Counted from the first letter of the stretch, positions 31,987 through 42,002 are shown. The stretch: DNA of 64,000 nt from JANQPD01 sp963715655 (GCA_963715655.1 OY970262.1:3410001-3474000); one strand, 5' to 3'. Notes: generated by a model not told the origin, from the letters alone. Translations and numbers: made by a program.

Positions 31987-34770
31987 ATGTCTGAAAATAG
32001 ACCCAAACTCTTTCTGCTTGACGCCTATGCGCTTATCTATCGCTCCTATTTTGCGTTTATCAACAACCCTCGGGTTACCTCAAAAGGTTTAGATACCTCT
32101 GCCGTTTTTGGTTTTACCACTACGCTTTTAGAAGTTTTAGAAAAGCATAAACCTACGCACATTGCGGTAATTTATGATACGGCTGCCCCCACCGAACGCC
32201 ATATTGAATACCCTGAATACAAGGCACAGCGTGAGGAAACGCCCGATGGAATAAAAATAGCCATACCGTACATTAAGCGCATGATGGAGGCTTTCAACAT
32301 TCCTTTTTTAGGTATGGATGGCTATGAAGCTGATGATGTAATTGGCACCTTGGCCAAGCAAGCAGAAAAGGAAGGTTTTGACGTGTTTATGATGACACCC
32401 GATAAAGATTTTGCACAATTGGTTAGTGAACACATCAAAATGTATCGCCCGGGCAGAATGGGAAATCCGGCAGAAATTTGGGGTATTGAAGAAGTGCGTA
32501 AAAAATTTGGCATTGACCGTGTAGAGCAAGTTATAGATTACTTAGGTATGATGGGTGACGCGGCTGATAATATTCCGGGATTTCCGGGTGTAGGACCCAA
32601 AACAGCACAAAAACTTTTGGCAGAATACGGCAGCATGGAAGAAATGCTGAAAAACGCGCATGAGATAAAAGGGAAGCTTGGTGAAAAAATTAGAGATAAT
32701 GAAGCATTAGGACTCCTTTCTAAAAAACTGGCTACCATATTGTTAGATGCACCAATCACCTTTGATGCAAACGCCTATACACATGATGAACCCGATGATG
32801 AAAAGCTAACGGAACTGTTTAGCGAGCTGGAATTTAGAACCTTAATGAAACGCGTAACGGGCGAAGAAATTAAAAGTGCACCAACGGCTGCTGCCAATAA
32901 TGGGCAAACTGATTTATTTGCGCAAGCGGAATTATTGCAACAAGAAGAACCGCCTAGCGAATTTAAAACCATTGAAAATACGGATCATCTGTATCAACTG
33001 ATTACCGAGCCAAAAGAACGCGCGTTGCTACTTAACAATCTGCTTAAGCAAACCAGTGTTTGTTTTGATACAGAAACCACCGCTTTGGATGTGCTTGATG
33101 CTGAATTGGTGGGCATATCTTTTAGCTACAAACCAGGCATGGCCTATTATGTAGCTGTGGCCGAAGATGCATCAAAAGAAATTGCCCAGTTTTTTAAGCC
33201 GTTTTTTGAAAACGATAAAATTGAAAAAATTGCGCAAAATTTAAAGTATGATTTATCCGTACTTAAAAAGTTTGGCGTGGACATTAAAGGGCCAACGTTT
33301 GACACCATGCTGGCGCATTATTTATTGCAGCCCGATATGAAGCACAACATGGATATTTTGGCCGAAACGTATTTGTTTTACAAGCCTGTTTCCATAGAAA
33401 CGCTAATTGGTAAAAAAGGTAAAAACCAAGGCACCATGCGTGATGTAGCGCCTGCTGAAGTAGCCGAGTACGCGGGTGAAGATGCGGATATTACGCTGCA
33501 ACTAAAACAGATTTTTGAAAAAGAATTGGGTGATAGTAAAACCAATGAAGTACTGCAAAATATTGAAGTTCCCCTAGTGCCAGTATTAGCTGATATGGAA
33601 TTGGAAGGCATAAATTTAGATATTGAAGCCTTAAAAGCGCTTTCTAAAACTTTAGAGGATGACATTGCACAGTTGGACACCGACATTAAAGAAATAGCAG
33701 GAGAAGATTTTAATATTGCTTCGCCAAAACAATTGGGTGAAGTGCTTTTTGGTAAAATGAAATTGGTGGAAAAACCAAAGAAAACCAAAAGTGGACAGTA
33801 CCAAACAGGGGAAGATATTCTGCAAGAATTGGTGAAAGACCATCCTATTGCTGCTAAAATTATGGATTATCGCCAAATGGTAAAGTTAAAAAGTACTTAC
33901 GTAGATGCCTTACCCGAAATGGTGCACGCTAAAACTGGGCGTATTCACACTTCTTTTAACCAAGCGGTAGCCGCCACGGGTCGTTTGAGTAGTAATAATC
34001 CCAACTTGCAAAACATTCCAATTCGCACAGAGCGCGGACGTGAGGTGCGCAAAGCTTTTATACCGCGTGATGAAAACCATTTGATAATGGCGGCCGATTA
34101 TTCGCAAATTGAACTTAGGCTAATTGCTGAACTGAGCGGTGATAGCTTTATGAAAGAAGCGTTTATAAACGGAGAAGATATTCACGCGGCTACAGCTGCA
34201 AAAGTTTTTGATGTGCCTTTAGCGGAAGTAACGCGCGAACAGCGTAGCAATGCTAAAACCGTAAATTTCGGAATTATCTATGGGGTTTCTTCTTTTGGTT
34301 TAAGCCAACAAACAAGCCTAAGTCGCTCTGAAGCAGGCGACATTATCAAGTCTTATTTTCAAACATATCCGGGTATTCGTGATTACATTGAAAAACAAAA
34401 AGAACTGGCGCGTAAGCAAGGCTTTGTGGAAACTATTTTTGGGCGCAGACGCTATTTAAAGGACATCAACTCAAGAAATGGTGTGGTGCGTGGCCATGCA
34501 GAACGCAACGCGGTAAATGCGCCCATACAAGGTAGCGCGGCTGATATTATTAAAGTGGCGATGATAAAATTACATGCCGATTTGAAAGAAGCTTCGCCTG
34601 ACACCAAAATGATTTTGCAGGTGCATGATGAATTGGTTTTTGATGTACCTAAAGATGAAGTAGAAACCATTCGCCCGATAATAAAAGCGGCTATGGAAGG
34701 CGCAGTAAAAACCGAAGTGCCTCTTTTAGTGGAGTTTGGCGTAGGCAAAAATTGGCTGGAAGCACATTAA
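31987..34770 (+). CDS. polA: DNA polymerase I
   Basis: A 927-residue three-domain enzyme for Okazaki fragment maturation and repair. The 5' nuclease domain (1-300) shows LFLLDAYALIYRSYFAF, GMDGYEADDVIGTLA and GDAADNIPGFPGVGPKTAQKL. The 3'-5' exonuclease is intact (VCFDTETTALDVLDAELVG, NLKYDLSVLKKFG, YAGEDADITLQLKQ), so it proofreads. The polymerase domain has ATGRLSSNNPNLQNIPIRTE, motif A MAADYSQIELRLIAELSG, motif B RSNAKTVNFGIIYG and motif C LQVHDELVFDVP. Single-gene unit, convergent with the M43 protease over a shared terminator. Confidence 0.98.
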   Translation: MSENRPKLFLLDAYALIYRSYFAFINNPRVTSKGLDTSAVFGFTTTLLEVLEKHKPTHIAVIYDTAAPTERHIEYPEYKAQREETPDGIKIAIPYIKRMMEAFNIPFLGMDGYEADDVIGTLAKQAEKEGFDVFMMTPDKDFAQLVSEHIKMYRPGRMGNPAEIWGIEEVRKKFGIDRVEQVIDYLGMMGDAADNIPGFPGVGPKTAQKLLAEYGSMEEMLKNAHEIKGKLGEKIRDNEALGLLSKKLATILLDAPITFDANAYTHDEPDDEKLTELFSELEFRTLMKRVTGEEIKSAPTAAANNGQTDLFAQAELLQQEEPPSEFKTIENTDHLYQLITEPKERALLLNNLLKQTSVCFDTETTALDVLDAELVGISFSYKPGMAYYVAVAEDASKEIAQFFKPFFENDKIEKIAQNLKYDLSVLKKFGVDIKGPTFDTMLAHYLLQPDMKHNMDILAETYLFYKPVSIETLIGKKGKNQGTMRDVAPAEVAEYAGEDADITLQLKQIFEKELGDSKTNEVLQNIEVPLVPVLADMELEGINLDIEALKALSKTLEDDIAQLDTDIKEIAGEDFNIASPKQLGEVLFGKMKLVEKPKKTKSGQYQTGEDILQELVKDHPIAAKIMDYRQMVKLKSTYVDALPEMVHAKTGRIHTSFNQAVAATGRLSSNNPNLQNIPIRTERGREVRKAFIPRDENHLIMAADYSQIELRLIAELSGDSFMKEAFINGEDIHAATAAKVFDVPLAEVTREQRSNAKTVNFGIIYGVSSFGLSQQTSLSRSEAGDIIKSYFQTYPGIRDYIEKQKELARKQGFVETIFGRRRYLKDINSRNGVVRGHAERNAVNAPIQGSAADIIKVAMIKLHADLKEASPDTKMILQVHDELVFDVPKDEVETIRPIIKAAMEGAVKTEVPLLVEFGVGKNWLEAH

Positions 34771-34851
34771 TTTGTGTATTTTAAATCTTTCTTGAATTTA
34801 TTTTCGCAGAAATGCTTAAAGGTTCTTCAAAAGACTTTAAAGATGAAGCAG

Positions 34852-34885
34852 ATTGGAGGGGCTTCGACTCCGCTCAGCCCAACTA
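34852..34885. repeat. interspersed repeat, copy 1
   Basis: ATTGGAGGGGCTTCGACTCC plus GCTCAGCCCAAC. The copy at 46996-47030 differs at only a few bases. GGGCT and AGCCC form a short inverted repeat. It is similar in type to REP-like intergenic elements of Bacteroidetes. The rest of the 34771-35006 gap has no recognisable gene. Confidence 0.7.
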
Positions 34886-35006
34886 ACCAAGTACATACCC
34901 AATCGTTAGTAAACAATCCCTAGCTGCAGTTTCTTCGAGCAGCTTGTCATGAGCCTAATGAAGAAGAGTTGACAAACGCGAGGAGTTTGTAAAAAAAATA
35001 TACTCC

Positions 35007-35045
35007 AAAAAAAGCCCGCTACAATATTTTCAGCGGGCTTTTTTT
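35007..35045. terminator. bidirectional hairpin between polA and the M43 protease
   Basis: AAAAAAAGCCCGCT and AGCGGGCTTTTTTT around an 11-base loop; A-run on one side, T-run on the other. Confidence 0.9.
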
Positions 35046-35068
35046 TCCAATTCAAATCAAAATCTTAA

Positions 35069-37150
35069 TTACTCAATCACCAACTTTCTAGTTAGCACTG
35101 CACCGTCAATGGTAGCTTTTAAAATATAAATACCCGCTGGTAAGTCTGTATTAAAATCCAAAAACGATTGTTGATTTACGGTAACTCTTCTAGTTTCAAT
35201 TTTCTTACCATCTAAAGCTAAAAGCTCTAAGGTTAAATCTTCGTTTCCTTGCGTTTCAAAAGCTACTTTAAAGTTTCCTTTTGCAGGATTTGGATATACT
35301 TCAAAACGCTTCAACAATTCATTTTCTTCTTGACCAATAGTTCCCGAAAAACGGATATTATCTAAATAGAAATTATTACCACCACCGGCTTCAAATTCAA
35401 ATTTTATAAAAATAGGATTGTTACTTACAAAGGCATCAAAGGTTATTGTTTGCGTTTTCCATTCATTAGCGGCTGGCACATACGCTGAACCACTTAATAA
35501 TGCCCCTGTTCGTAATTGTGGACCTCTAAAAAATCTACGAAAAGTCCAAGTGGCACCACAATCATCACTTACATAAATTTCCAATTTATCATCATTATTA
35601 TTGGCTTTAGCGGCAAACGCATAATCAAAACTCAAACTTAAATTTTGGGTAAAAATGGTAGTAATAGCCGGACTAATAACCGCATCTAATTCACCATCAA
35701 CCGTAGTGTTAAAATTATCTAGTTTTAAACTTTGTGTACCGCTACTTCCCGCAGATGTAAATAACTCAAACGTTCTTCCATCACCTTCATCTTCAAAACT
35801 AATTTCAGGTTTTGGTACAGTTGCACCTTCAAAATCTTGTGACCAAGTAGGATAAAAACCGGCTAAATTTTGTTTTACATTAATCTGCTTTACTATTGTT
35901 TTAGTGTCGCTTCCGGCAGAATTGCTTACGGTTAAGCTAACATCAAATACACCTGCAAATGGGTACGTTACGGCTGGGTTTGGTGATGAAGATGCCCCTG
36001 GGTTTCCTCCCTGAAATGTCCACTGATACGTATCAGGATCTCCATCTTCGGTTTGATTAGAAAAACTAACCGAACCACCTTCACATATTACCGTTCTATC
36101 TGCGCTAAAAAGGGCGGTGGGTGTGCATGCCGGTGGATTTGTAATACCGGTGGCGATTAAATTACTACTAGATTTAATATTTGCGCGAAGAGCCGCATTC
36201 GTTAAACTAGCCCGCATAATATTTTTCTGATCAATGGTAAATAGATTGGTGCAATTATCATCTGCATAATCCATGTAATTCTCTATCATATCAGGCAAAT
36301 CAGGATTATCATTACTACAAGAATTTGCATTTAAATTACAACCAAAATTAGCTTGAGCAACCGGAGGTGTATCCGCAGCACCATCACCAACATTACAGCC
36401 CCTGTTAAACGGATGTAGCAAACCTAAATAGTGACCCACTTCATGCGTTAAGGTTCTTCCCAAAGAAACATCTTTTGCCGTTCCTATTGTACCCATTCTA
36501 TCATGGCGCACTACCAAGCCATCCGTAATTCCTGACTGATTTGGCCTTGGCCGATAAGCATAACCCAACACAATACCGGGTACAGATGAGTTTCCTATAT
36601 CAATAGTGCGCACCGTCCAAATATTCATGTATTCATCATTGGGCCAAATACTTAAAGATTTTACATTATCGCTGGCATCCACCGTTAAATTACTTTGAAT
36701 TCTATTTATACCATCGGTACAAGCACCATTCGGGTCTTTCTTTGCCAACTTAAATTCTACTTCTACGTCAGCCGCCACTCCTTGAAAAATACTGCGGGTT
36801 TGGTTGGCATCACTATTTAATCTTCTAAAATCCTCGTTTAAAACGCGTAAGGCATCTTCAATTTGCGCTCTACTAATATTATCTCTGTAATTATCATAAA
36901 TAACATGCACTACCACCGGTACGGTATATACAATACCAGACGTTTTAGTATTACCATTGGTTTGCTTGTTTAAGGCAATTTGTTTTTCAATAAGCGTTTG
37001 CGCTTGTTCTAAATTTATTCTAAACGCAGGTTCTTCTAAAGAAAGGCGCTCTTCCAAAATATCGGTACCACATTTTTCAGTAAACTGAGCCTTGGTGCTA
37101 ATGCTACATAATATAATAAGGGTGCAAATAATGCTTGATATATGCTTCAT
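35069..37150 (-). CDS. secreted M43 (pappalysin-type) metalloprotease with PKD domain and T9SS sorting tail
   Basis: A 693-residue exported protein. The order is signal peptide, propeptide, an M43 catalytic domain with HEVGHYLGLLH (H236, E237, H240, H246 as zinc site; GxxH extended motif of metzincins) and the following Cys-rich loop and Met-turn region (IENYMDYADDNC), a PKD domain (FSADRTVICEGGSVSFSN, QWTFQGGNPGASSSP), a jelly-roll-like domain (WSQDFEGATVPKPEISFED to YLDNIRFSG) and a type A sorting tail (FEVYPNPAKGNFKVAFE, GIYILKATIDG, TRKLVIE). It is secreted to or across the outer surface by the type IX system. Confidence 0.93.
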   Translation of the reverse strand: MKHISSIICTLIILCSISTKAQFTEKCGTDILEERLSLEEPAFRINLEQAQTLIEKQIALNKQTNGNTKTSGIVYTVPVVVHVIYDNYRDNISRAQIEDALRVLNEDFRRLNSDANQTRSIFQGVAADVEVEFKLAKKDPNGACTDGINRIQSNLTVDASDNVKSLSIWPNDEYMNIWTVRTIDIGNSSVPGIVLGYAYRPRPNQSGITDGLVVRHDRMGTIGTAKDVSLGRTLTHEVGHYLGLLHPFNRGCNVGDGAADTPPVAQANFGCNLNANSCSNDNPDLPDMIENYMDYADDNCTNLFTIDQKNIMRASLTNAALRANIKSSSNLIATGITNPPACTPTALFSADRTVICEGGSVSFSNQTEDGDPDTYQWTFQGGNPGASSSPNPAVTYPFAGVFDVSLTVSNSAGSDTKTIVKQINVKQNLAGFYPTWSQDFEGATVPKPEISFEDEGDGRTFELFTSAGSSGTQSLKLDNFNTTVDGELDAVISPAITTIFTQNLSLSFDYAFAAKANNNDDKLEIYVSDDCGATWTFRRFFRGPQLRTGALLSGSAYVPAANEWKTQTITFDAFVSNNPIFIKFEFEAGGGNNFYLDNIRFSGTIGQEENELLKRFEVYPNPAKGNFKVAFETQGNEDLTLELLALDGKKIETRRVTVNQQSFLDFNTDLPAGIYILKATIDGAVLTRKLVIE

Positions 37151-37317
37151 AATAGGGAGTATCTAAGTTTAAAAACGGTAAATATACTTACTACTATACG
37201 TAATTTTTGCCAGCTGGTTTACATTTGCCGCAATCTTTAGTACAAGGCAAAAAGTTATTCTACACTTCCGTAAGATTTTTAGGGAAGCTACCCTTGTGTA
37301 TTTCAAATATTTACACG

Positions 37318-37325
37318 TACATTTG
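37318..37325 (+). promoter_or_regulatory. promoter of the ribosomal cluster, -7 TACATTTG
   Basis: Exact TAnnTTTG with CTTG at 37293-37296 as -33 (21-base gap). The transcript would have a leader of about 50 bases before the rplM GTG, enough for autogenous control. Confidence 0.65.
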
Positions 37326-37383
37326 CAGCCCTCTTTCAGAAAAAAGGGAATTAGGCACGTAAAAGGTTAAAAACAAAACAGTT

Positions 37384-37839
37384 GTGAACACAATTAGCTA
37401 TAAAACTGTATCGGCAAATAAGGAAACCGTTGATAAAAAATGGTTGTTGGTTGATGCGCAAGGTGAAACTTTAGGTCGTTTGGCTTCAAAAGTTGCTTTC
37501 TTACTTCGCGGTAAGCATAAAACAAATTTTACTCCACACGTAGATTGTGGTGATAATATCGTAATTATTAATGCTGCACATATTGCATTAAGTGGGTCTA
37601 AAGTAGATGAGAAGCAATATATTTCACACACCGGTTACCCGGGAGGTCAGCGCTTTAGCACTCCTAGTGAGTTGTTAAAAAGCCAACCAACCAAAGTTGT
37701 AGAAAACGCAGTACGCGGTATGTTGCCTAAAAATAAATTAGGTCGCCAAATGTTTCGCAACCTAAACGTATATGCTGACGCTACGCACAAACAAGAAGCG
37801 CAGCAACCTGAAAAAGTTGATTTAAATAACGTAATATAA
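37384..37839 (+). CDS. rplM: 50S ribosomal protein L13
   Basis: 151 residues of the large-subunit protein L13. The signature DKKWLLVDAQGETLGRLAS, LLRGKHKTNFTPHVDCGDNI and GMLPKNKLGRQMFRNLNVY are clear. The start is GTG (MNTISYKTVSANKETV), as in relatives. First gene of rplM-rpsI-rpsB-tsf. Confidence 0.97.
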   Translation: MNTISYKTVSANKETVDKKWLLVDAQGETLGRLASKVAFLLRGKHKTNFTPHVDCGDNIVIINAAHIALSGSKVDEKQYISHTGYPGGQRFSTPSELLKSQPTKVVENAVRGMLPKNKLGRQMFRNLNVYADATHKQEAQQPEKVDLNNVI

Positions 37840-37852
37840 TAATATCTGAAAA

Positions 37853-38239
37853 ATGGCAGTAACGCACACCATTGGAAGACGCAAAACCGCAGTAGCTCGT
37901 GTATTCCTTTCTGAAGGAACCGGAACTATTACGATTAACAAAAAGGATTACAAGCAGTACTTCACCACAGGCCCATTGCACTACAAAGTAGAGCAAGCTA
38001 TGCGCCTAACAGAAACTTTTGGTCAATATGATGTAAAAGTAAATGTTGATGGTGGTGGTATTACAGGACAAGCGGAAGCTGTTCGCCTTGGTATTTCTCG
38101 CGCACTAGTTGAACTAAACGCAGACCATAAGCCTACTTTAAAGGCTGATGGACTTATGACACGTGATCCGCGTATGGTGGAACGTAAAAAGTTTGGTCAG
38201 AAAAAAGCACGTAAGAAATTCCAGTTTAGTAAACGTTAA
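37853..38239 (+). CDS. rpsI: 30S ribosomal protein S9
   Basis: 128 residues with TIGRRKTAVARVFLSEGTG, the central GGGITGQAEAVRLGISRAL and the basic C-terminal tail ending in KKFQFSKR that reaches the P-site tRNA. Follows rplM by 13 bases, the near-universal pair. Confidence 0.97.
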   Translation: MAVTHTIGRRKTAVARVFLSEGTGTITINKKDYKQYFTTGPLHYKVEQAMRLTETFGQYDVKVNVDGGGITGQAEAVRLGISRALVELNADHKPTLKADGLMTRDPRMVERKKFGQKKARKKFQFSKR

Positions 38240-38343
38240 TCATATTCTGGGTTTAGTATCCAAATTTTGGGGGCACACTATCACGCTAAAGCGCGATTGA
38301 CCACCTCAAGATTGAATTAGTAGAAAGTAAACAAAATAAAAAA

Positions 38344-39093
38344 ATGGCAGAAGAAAACATTAAATCGATGCTTGACGCAGGTGTACACTTTGGACACCTT
38401 ACACGCAAGTGGAATCCAAACATGGCTCCTTACATATTTATGGAGCGTAATGGGATTCATATTATTGACCTTTACAAAACAGAAGCTAAACTTGAGCAAG
38501 CTAACGATGCGTTGCGTAAGATTGCAGCAAGTGGAAGAAAAATTCTTTTAGTAGCAACTAAGAAACAGGCTAAGGAAATTGTAGCTGAAGCGGCTAAAGG
38601 CGCTAACATGCCTTATATTACAGAGCGCTGGCCTGGAGGTATGCTTACCAACTTTATAACCATCCGTAAGGCGGTTAAAAAGATGCAGGGTATTGATAAA
38701 ATGAAGGAAGATGGAACCTTTAATACGCTTTCAAAAAAAGAACGTCTTCAGGTAAACCGGCAGCGTGAAAAATTAGAATTACAACTTGGTTCTATTGCTG
38801 ATATGACTCGTTTACCGGCAGCGTTGTTTATCGTTGATATCAACAAAGAACACATTGCAGTAAAAGAAGCTAAGAATTTAGGGATACCTACGTTTGCTAT
38901 TTCTGATACAAATGCAGATCCTAAATCAGTAGATTACGCTATCCCCGGAAACGATGATGCTACTAAGTCTATCGCTTATTTGGTAAATCGTGCTTGTGAG
39001 GCTATGAAAGAAGGTTTGAAAGAGCGTAAGGTTGAAAAATCTAAAGCATCTGACGAAAAAATTAAGAAAGCCGCTCAAAAAACAGAAGCATAG
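38344..39093 (+). CDS. rpsB: 30S ribosomal protein S2
   Basis: 249 residues: MLDAGVHFGHLTRKWNPNMA, FMERNGIHIIDLYKT, TERWPGGMLTNFITIR, LPAALFIVDINKEHIAVKEA and IPGNDDATKSIAYL are the S2 hallmarks. The tail after residue 225 is Lys-rich. 104 bases separate it from rpsI; a hairpin-like stretch (CACTATCACGCTAAAGCGC) lies in the gap but without a T-run. Confidence 0.97.
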   Translation: MAEENIKSMLDAGVHFGHLTRKWNPNMAPYIFMERNGIHIIDLYKTEAKLEQANDALRKIAASGRKILLVATKKQAKEIVAEAAKGANMPYITERWPGGMLTNFITIRKAVKKMQGIDKMKEDGTFNTLSKKERLQVNRQREKLELQLGSIADMTRLPAALFIVDINKEHIAVKEAKNLGIPTFAISDTNADPKSVDYAIPGNDDATKSIAYLVNRACEAMKEGLKERKVEKSKASDEKIKKAAQKTEA

Positions 39094-39198
39094 TTCGCTT
39101 CTAAAACTTAACATGAATTTGATATAAGAAAGGGGTGAAAAGCGATTTTTATCCCTTTCTTAATTTTTAATAACGCAACAATTTAAAACGTAATAATT

Positions 39199-40014
39199 AT
39201 GGCTACAATAACAGCAGCAGACGTAAATAAATTAAGAAAACAAACCGGTGCAGGTATGATGGACTGCAAAAATGCGCTTCAGGAAGCTGAAGGTGATTTT
39301 GAGGCAGCTGTGGATATTTTGCGCAAGAAGGGTCAAAAAATTGCCGCTAAGCGCGCAGATCGTGATGCTTCTGAAGGTTGTGTATTGGCCGGTGAAAATG
39401 GTGGTTTTGGTGTAGTATTGAGTGTAAACTGCGAAACAGATTTCGTGGCTAAAAACGACAGCTTTGTAGCACTTACGCAATCTATTTTAGACTTAGCCGT
39501 AGCACACAAATTTACTACCAAAGAGGAATTGCTTAAAGCAGACTTAAACGGTATGACCGTAGAGGAAAAGCTTACCGAGCAAACCGGTGTAATTGGTGAA
39601 AAATTAGAAATTGGCGCTTACGAAACAGTTCAGGCTACGGCTGTAGGATCTTACATTCACGCTGGTAATAAACTTGCGGTAATTGTAGGTTTAAGTGACG
39701 AGGCCGGTGAAGCAGGACGCAACGTTGCTATGCAAGCAGCGGCTATGAATCCGGTAGCATTAAACCGAGAATCTGTAACGCAAGATGTGGTAGATCGTGA
39801 ATTAGAAGTGGGTAGAGATTTAGCACGCCAAGAAGGTAAGCCGGAAGAAATGCTAGATAAAATTGCACAAGGCCGTTTGGGTAAATTCTACAAAGAAAAT
39901 ACCCTAATGGAGCAAGAATATATCCGTGATAACAAACTTACTATTGCTAAATATTTAGATTCTGAAAAGAAAGGACTAACCGTTACTTCTTTTAAAAGAG
40001 TAAGTTTAGCCTAA
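39199..40014 (+). CDS. tsf: translation elongation factor Ts
   Basis: 271 residues; nucleotide exchange factor for EF-Tu. N-terminal UBA domain LRKQTGAGMMDCKNALQEAE, the core NCETDFVAKNDSFVALTQ and the conserved ending KEQ-like region LMEQEYIRDNKLTIAKYL are present. Follows rpsB as in most bacteria. Confidence 0.97.
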   Translation: MATITAADVNKLRKQTGAGMMDCKNALQEAEGDFEAAVDILRKKGQKIAAKRADRDASEGCVLAGENGGFGVVLSVNCETDFVAKNDSFVALTQSILDLAVAHKFTTKEELLKADLNGMTVEEKLTEQTGVIGEKLEIGAYETVQATAVGSYIHAGNKLAVIVGLSDEAGEAGRNVAMQAAAMNPVALNRESVTQDVVDRELEVGRDLARQEGKPEEMLDKIAQGRLGKFYKENTLMEQEYIRDNKLTIAKYLDSEKKGLTVTSFKRVSLA

Positions 40015-40037
40015 GCTTTTCTAAAAAAATAAGCTTT

Positions 40038-40080
40038 AAACCCCCATTTTACCAAGCGTAAACTTGGGGGTTTTATTTTT
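40038..40080 (+). terminator. terminator after tsf
   Basis: AAACCCCCA and TTGGGGGTTT with a T-rich tail (TTTTATTTTTT); ends the ribosomal transcript before the pyrH promoter. Confidence 0.85.
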
Positions 40081-40090
40081 TAAAAAGCTA

Positions 40091-40123
40091 TTTGTAATTA
40101 CTACAATTAGCCGCTTATATTTG
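40091..40123 (+). promoter_or_regulatory. pyrH-frr promoter, TTTG-N21-TATATTTG
   Basis: Both Bacteroidetes elements are present: -33 TTTG at 40091-40094 and -7 TATATTTG at 40116-40123, spaced 21 bases, 21 bases before the pyrH ATG. The best full promoter in the window. Confidence 0.75.
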
Positions 40124-40144
40124 CCCAATCTCAAAAAATACCCA

Positions 40145-40852
40145 ATGAAATACAAGCGCATATTATTAAAACTTAGCGGAGAAGCCTTGATGGGCGATCA
40201 ACAATATGGTATTAATGGAGATAGGCTTAAAGAATACGCACAAGAAATTAAAGGTGTAGTAGAAATGGGGGCAGAGATAGCCGTGGTAATAGGCGGAGGT
40301 AATATTTTTAGAGGATTAAAAGGAGCTAGTGAAGGAATGGACAGAACCCAAGCTGATAATATGGGTATGCTAGCAACGGTAATTAATGGGCTTGCGTTAC
40401 AATCTGCTTTAGAAGAAGCAGGTGTGCATACACGTTTACAAAGTGCCATTGAAATGGATAAGGTAGCCGAACCTTTTATACGCAGAAAAGCCAATCGACA
40501 TTTAGAAAAAGGCCGCGTGGTAATTTTTGGTGGCGGCACAGGTAACCCTTATTTTACCACAGATACCGCTGCAACATTGCGCGCCATTGAAATTGATGCG
40601 GAAGTTATTTTAAAAGGCACACGGGTAGATGGCATCTACTCTGCCGATCCTGAAAAAGATAAAACCGCAACCAAATTTGATACTCTTTCTTTTAAAGAAG
40701 TATATGAAAAAGGCTTAAACGTAATGGACATGACAGCCTTTACTTTAAGCAAAGAGAATAAATTGCCAATTTTAGTTTTTGACATGAATTTACCCGGCAA
40801 CTTACGCAAAGTAGTTTCTGGAGAAAACGTGGGCACTTTAGTGGCCAATTAA
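40145..40852 (+). CDS. pyrH: UMP kinase
   Basis: A 235-residue hexameric kinase that phosphorylates UMP. KRILLKLSGEALMG, IAVVIGGGNIFRG, ADNMGMLATVINGLAL, VIFGGGTGNPYFTTDTAATL and VDGIYSADP are the family blocks. The frame is open upstream to 40064, but that part overlaps the tsf terminator and the promoter, and the ATG at 40145 matches the normal N-terminus (MKYKRILLKLSG). Confidence 0.97.
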   Translation: MKYKRILLKLSGEALMGDQQYGINGDRLKEYAQEIKGVVEMGAEIAVVIGGGNIFRGLKGASEGMDRTQADNMGMLATVINGLALQSALEEAGVHTRLQSAIEMDKVAEPFIRRKANRHLEKGRVVIFGGGTGNPYFTTDTAATLRAIEIDAEVILKGTRVDGIYSADPEKDKTATKFDTLSFKEVYEKGLNVMDMTAFTLSKENKLPILVFDMNLPGNLRKVVSGENVGTLVAN

Positions 40853-40866
40853 TATTTTATAATAAG

Positions 40867-41427
40867 ATGGAAGAAATAGACATGATTTTAGAGGAAGTTC
40901 AAGACCACATGAAAGCCTCTATTGATCACTTAGAAAAGCAATTATTAAAAGTTAGAGCCGGTCGTGCAAACCCTAGTATGTTAGAAGGCGTACGCGTGGA
41001 ATATTATGGCAGCCCTACTCCACTTACACAAGTTGCAAATATTAGCACTCCTGATGCACGTACCCTTGCTGTGCAACCCTGGGAAAAAGGATTAATTTCT
41101 GAAATTGAAAAAGGAATTATGAATGCCAACTTGGGTTTAAACCCACAAAATAATGGCGAAATGGTAATTATAAATATACCGGTGCTAACGGAAGAGCGGA
41201 GAAAAGATTTGGTAAAGCGCGCCAGAGCAGAAGGTGAAGAAGCTCGTATAGGTATTAGAAACGCCCGTAAAGATGGAAACGATATGCTGAAAAAGCTTGG
41301 CGATGATGATTTTTCTGAAGACTTAATAAAGGATGGCGAGGCACGAGTACAAGCACTTACGGATAATTTCAATAAAAAAATTGAAACTATTTTAGATAAA
41401 AAGGAAATCGATATTATGCATGTTTAA
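40867..41427 (+). CDS. frr: ribosome recycling factor
   Basis: 186 residues; splits post-termination ribosomes with EF-G. LLKVRAGRANPSMLEGVRVE, YGSPTPLTQVANIS, IPVLTEERRKDLVKRA and the three-helix bundle ending ILDKKEIDIMHV are diagnostic. Co-transcribed with pyrH, 14 bases apart. Confidence 0.97.
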   Translation: MEEIDMILEEVQDHMKASIDHLEKQLLKVRAGRANPSMLEGVRVEYYGSPTPLTQVANISTPDARTLAVQPWEKGLISEIEKGIMNANLGLNPQNNGEMVIINIPVLTEERRKDLVKRARAEGEEARIGIRNARKDGNDMLKKLGDDDFSEDLIKDGEARVQALTDNFNKKIETILDKKEIDIMHV

Positions 41428-41504
41428 TATACAACTACGTTTTATCTACCTTTTTAAAAAGTGACATAATTCAGCAAATGATTATTTTAGCAAAAACCAA
41501 TTTT

Positions 41505-41996
41505 ATGAAAAAGTTACTTTTCGCTTTTGCTGTTGTGTTATTATTTGTGTCATGCACAAATACACAACACGCAGAGAAAGAAATACCACTTCAATTTTCT
41601 GAAGAAATGCTGTTTGAAGGAGCAAATACCCTTCAAATGCCCGCTAATATGCGTTTGGAAGACTTAGCTGCTTCATTAGATATTCCTGTAGAAAATATTC
41701 TATCTATTGGTGTATCAGCCGCTAGCATAAACGTAACCGATGAGCAAAATGCATCCCTTGAAAGTTTATTACTTCAGGTTGTTAGTGATCAGCATGCGTT
41801 AATTTCAATAGGAACCTTAAGCCCCGTTGAAAATGCTGGCAGCTTGTCTTTGAGCATAGCAGAGGAAGTAGATTTACTTCCATATCTAAAAGATAATTGT
41901 ACGTATGTACTAGATGTAAATATTGCAAATGAGGATATTTCAGCATTGATGTTGCAGGGTGAATTAACATTGGATATTCTATATTCTGAAAAATAA
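41505..41996 (+). CDS. small lipoprotein of unknown function
   Basis: 163 residues from the ATG at 41505; an upstream in-frame ATG at 41478 gives nine extra residues before the signal and is less likely. Lipobox FAVVLLFVSC places the lipidated Cys near residue 16. The remainder is Leu/Glu-rich with no recognised domain; it contains repeated ENIL/ENAG-like acidic loops. It is followed six bases later by the DUF2147 gene, so they may be co-expressed. Confidence 0.7.
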   Translation: MKKLLFAFAVVLLFVSCTNTQHAEKEIPLQFSEEMLFEGANTLQMPANMRLEDLAASLDIPVENILSIGVSAASINVTDEQNASLESLLLQVVSDQHALISIGTLSPVENAGSLSLSIAEEVDLLPYLKDNCTYVLDVNIANEDISALMLQGELTLDILYSEK

Positions 41997-42002
41997 AAAA
42001 AT

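Noticed and set aside
33378..33788. 136-codon open frame antisense to polA
   Set aside because: Ser-rich shadow of the polA reading frame with no recognisable domain; several similar antisense frames occur over polA, frr and pyrH.
40064..40144. N-terminal extension of UMP kinase
   Set aside because: It covers the tsf terminator and the pyrH promoter; the family N-terminus begins at 40145.
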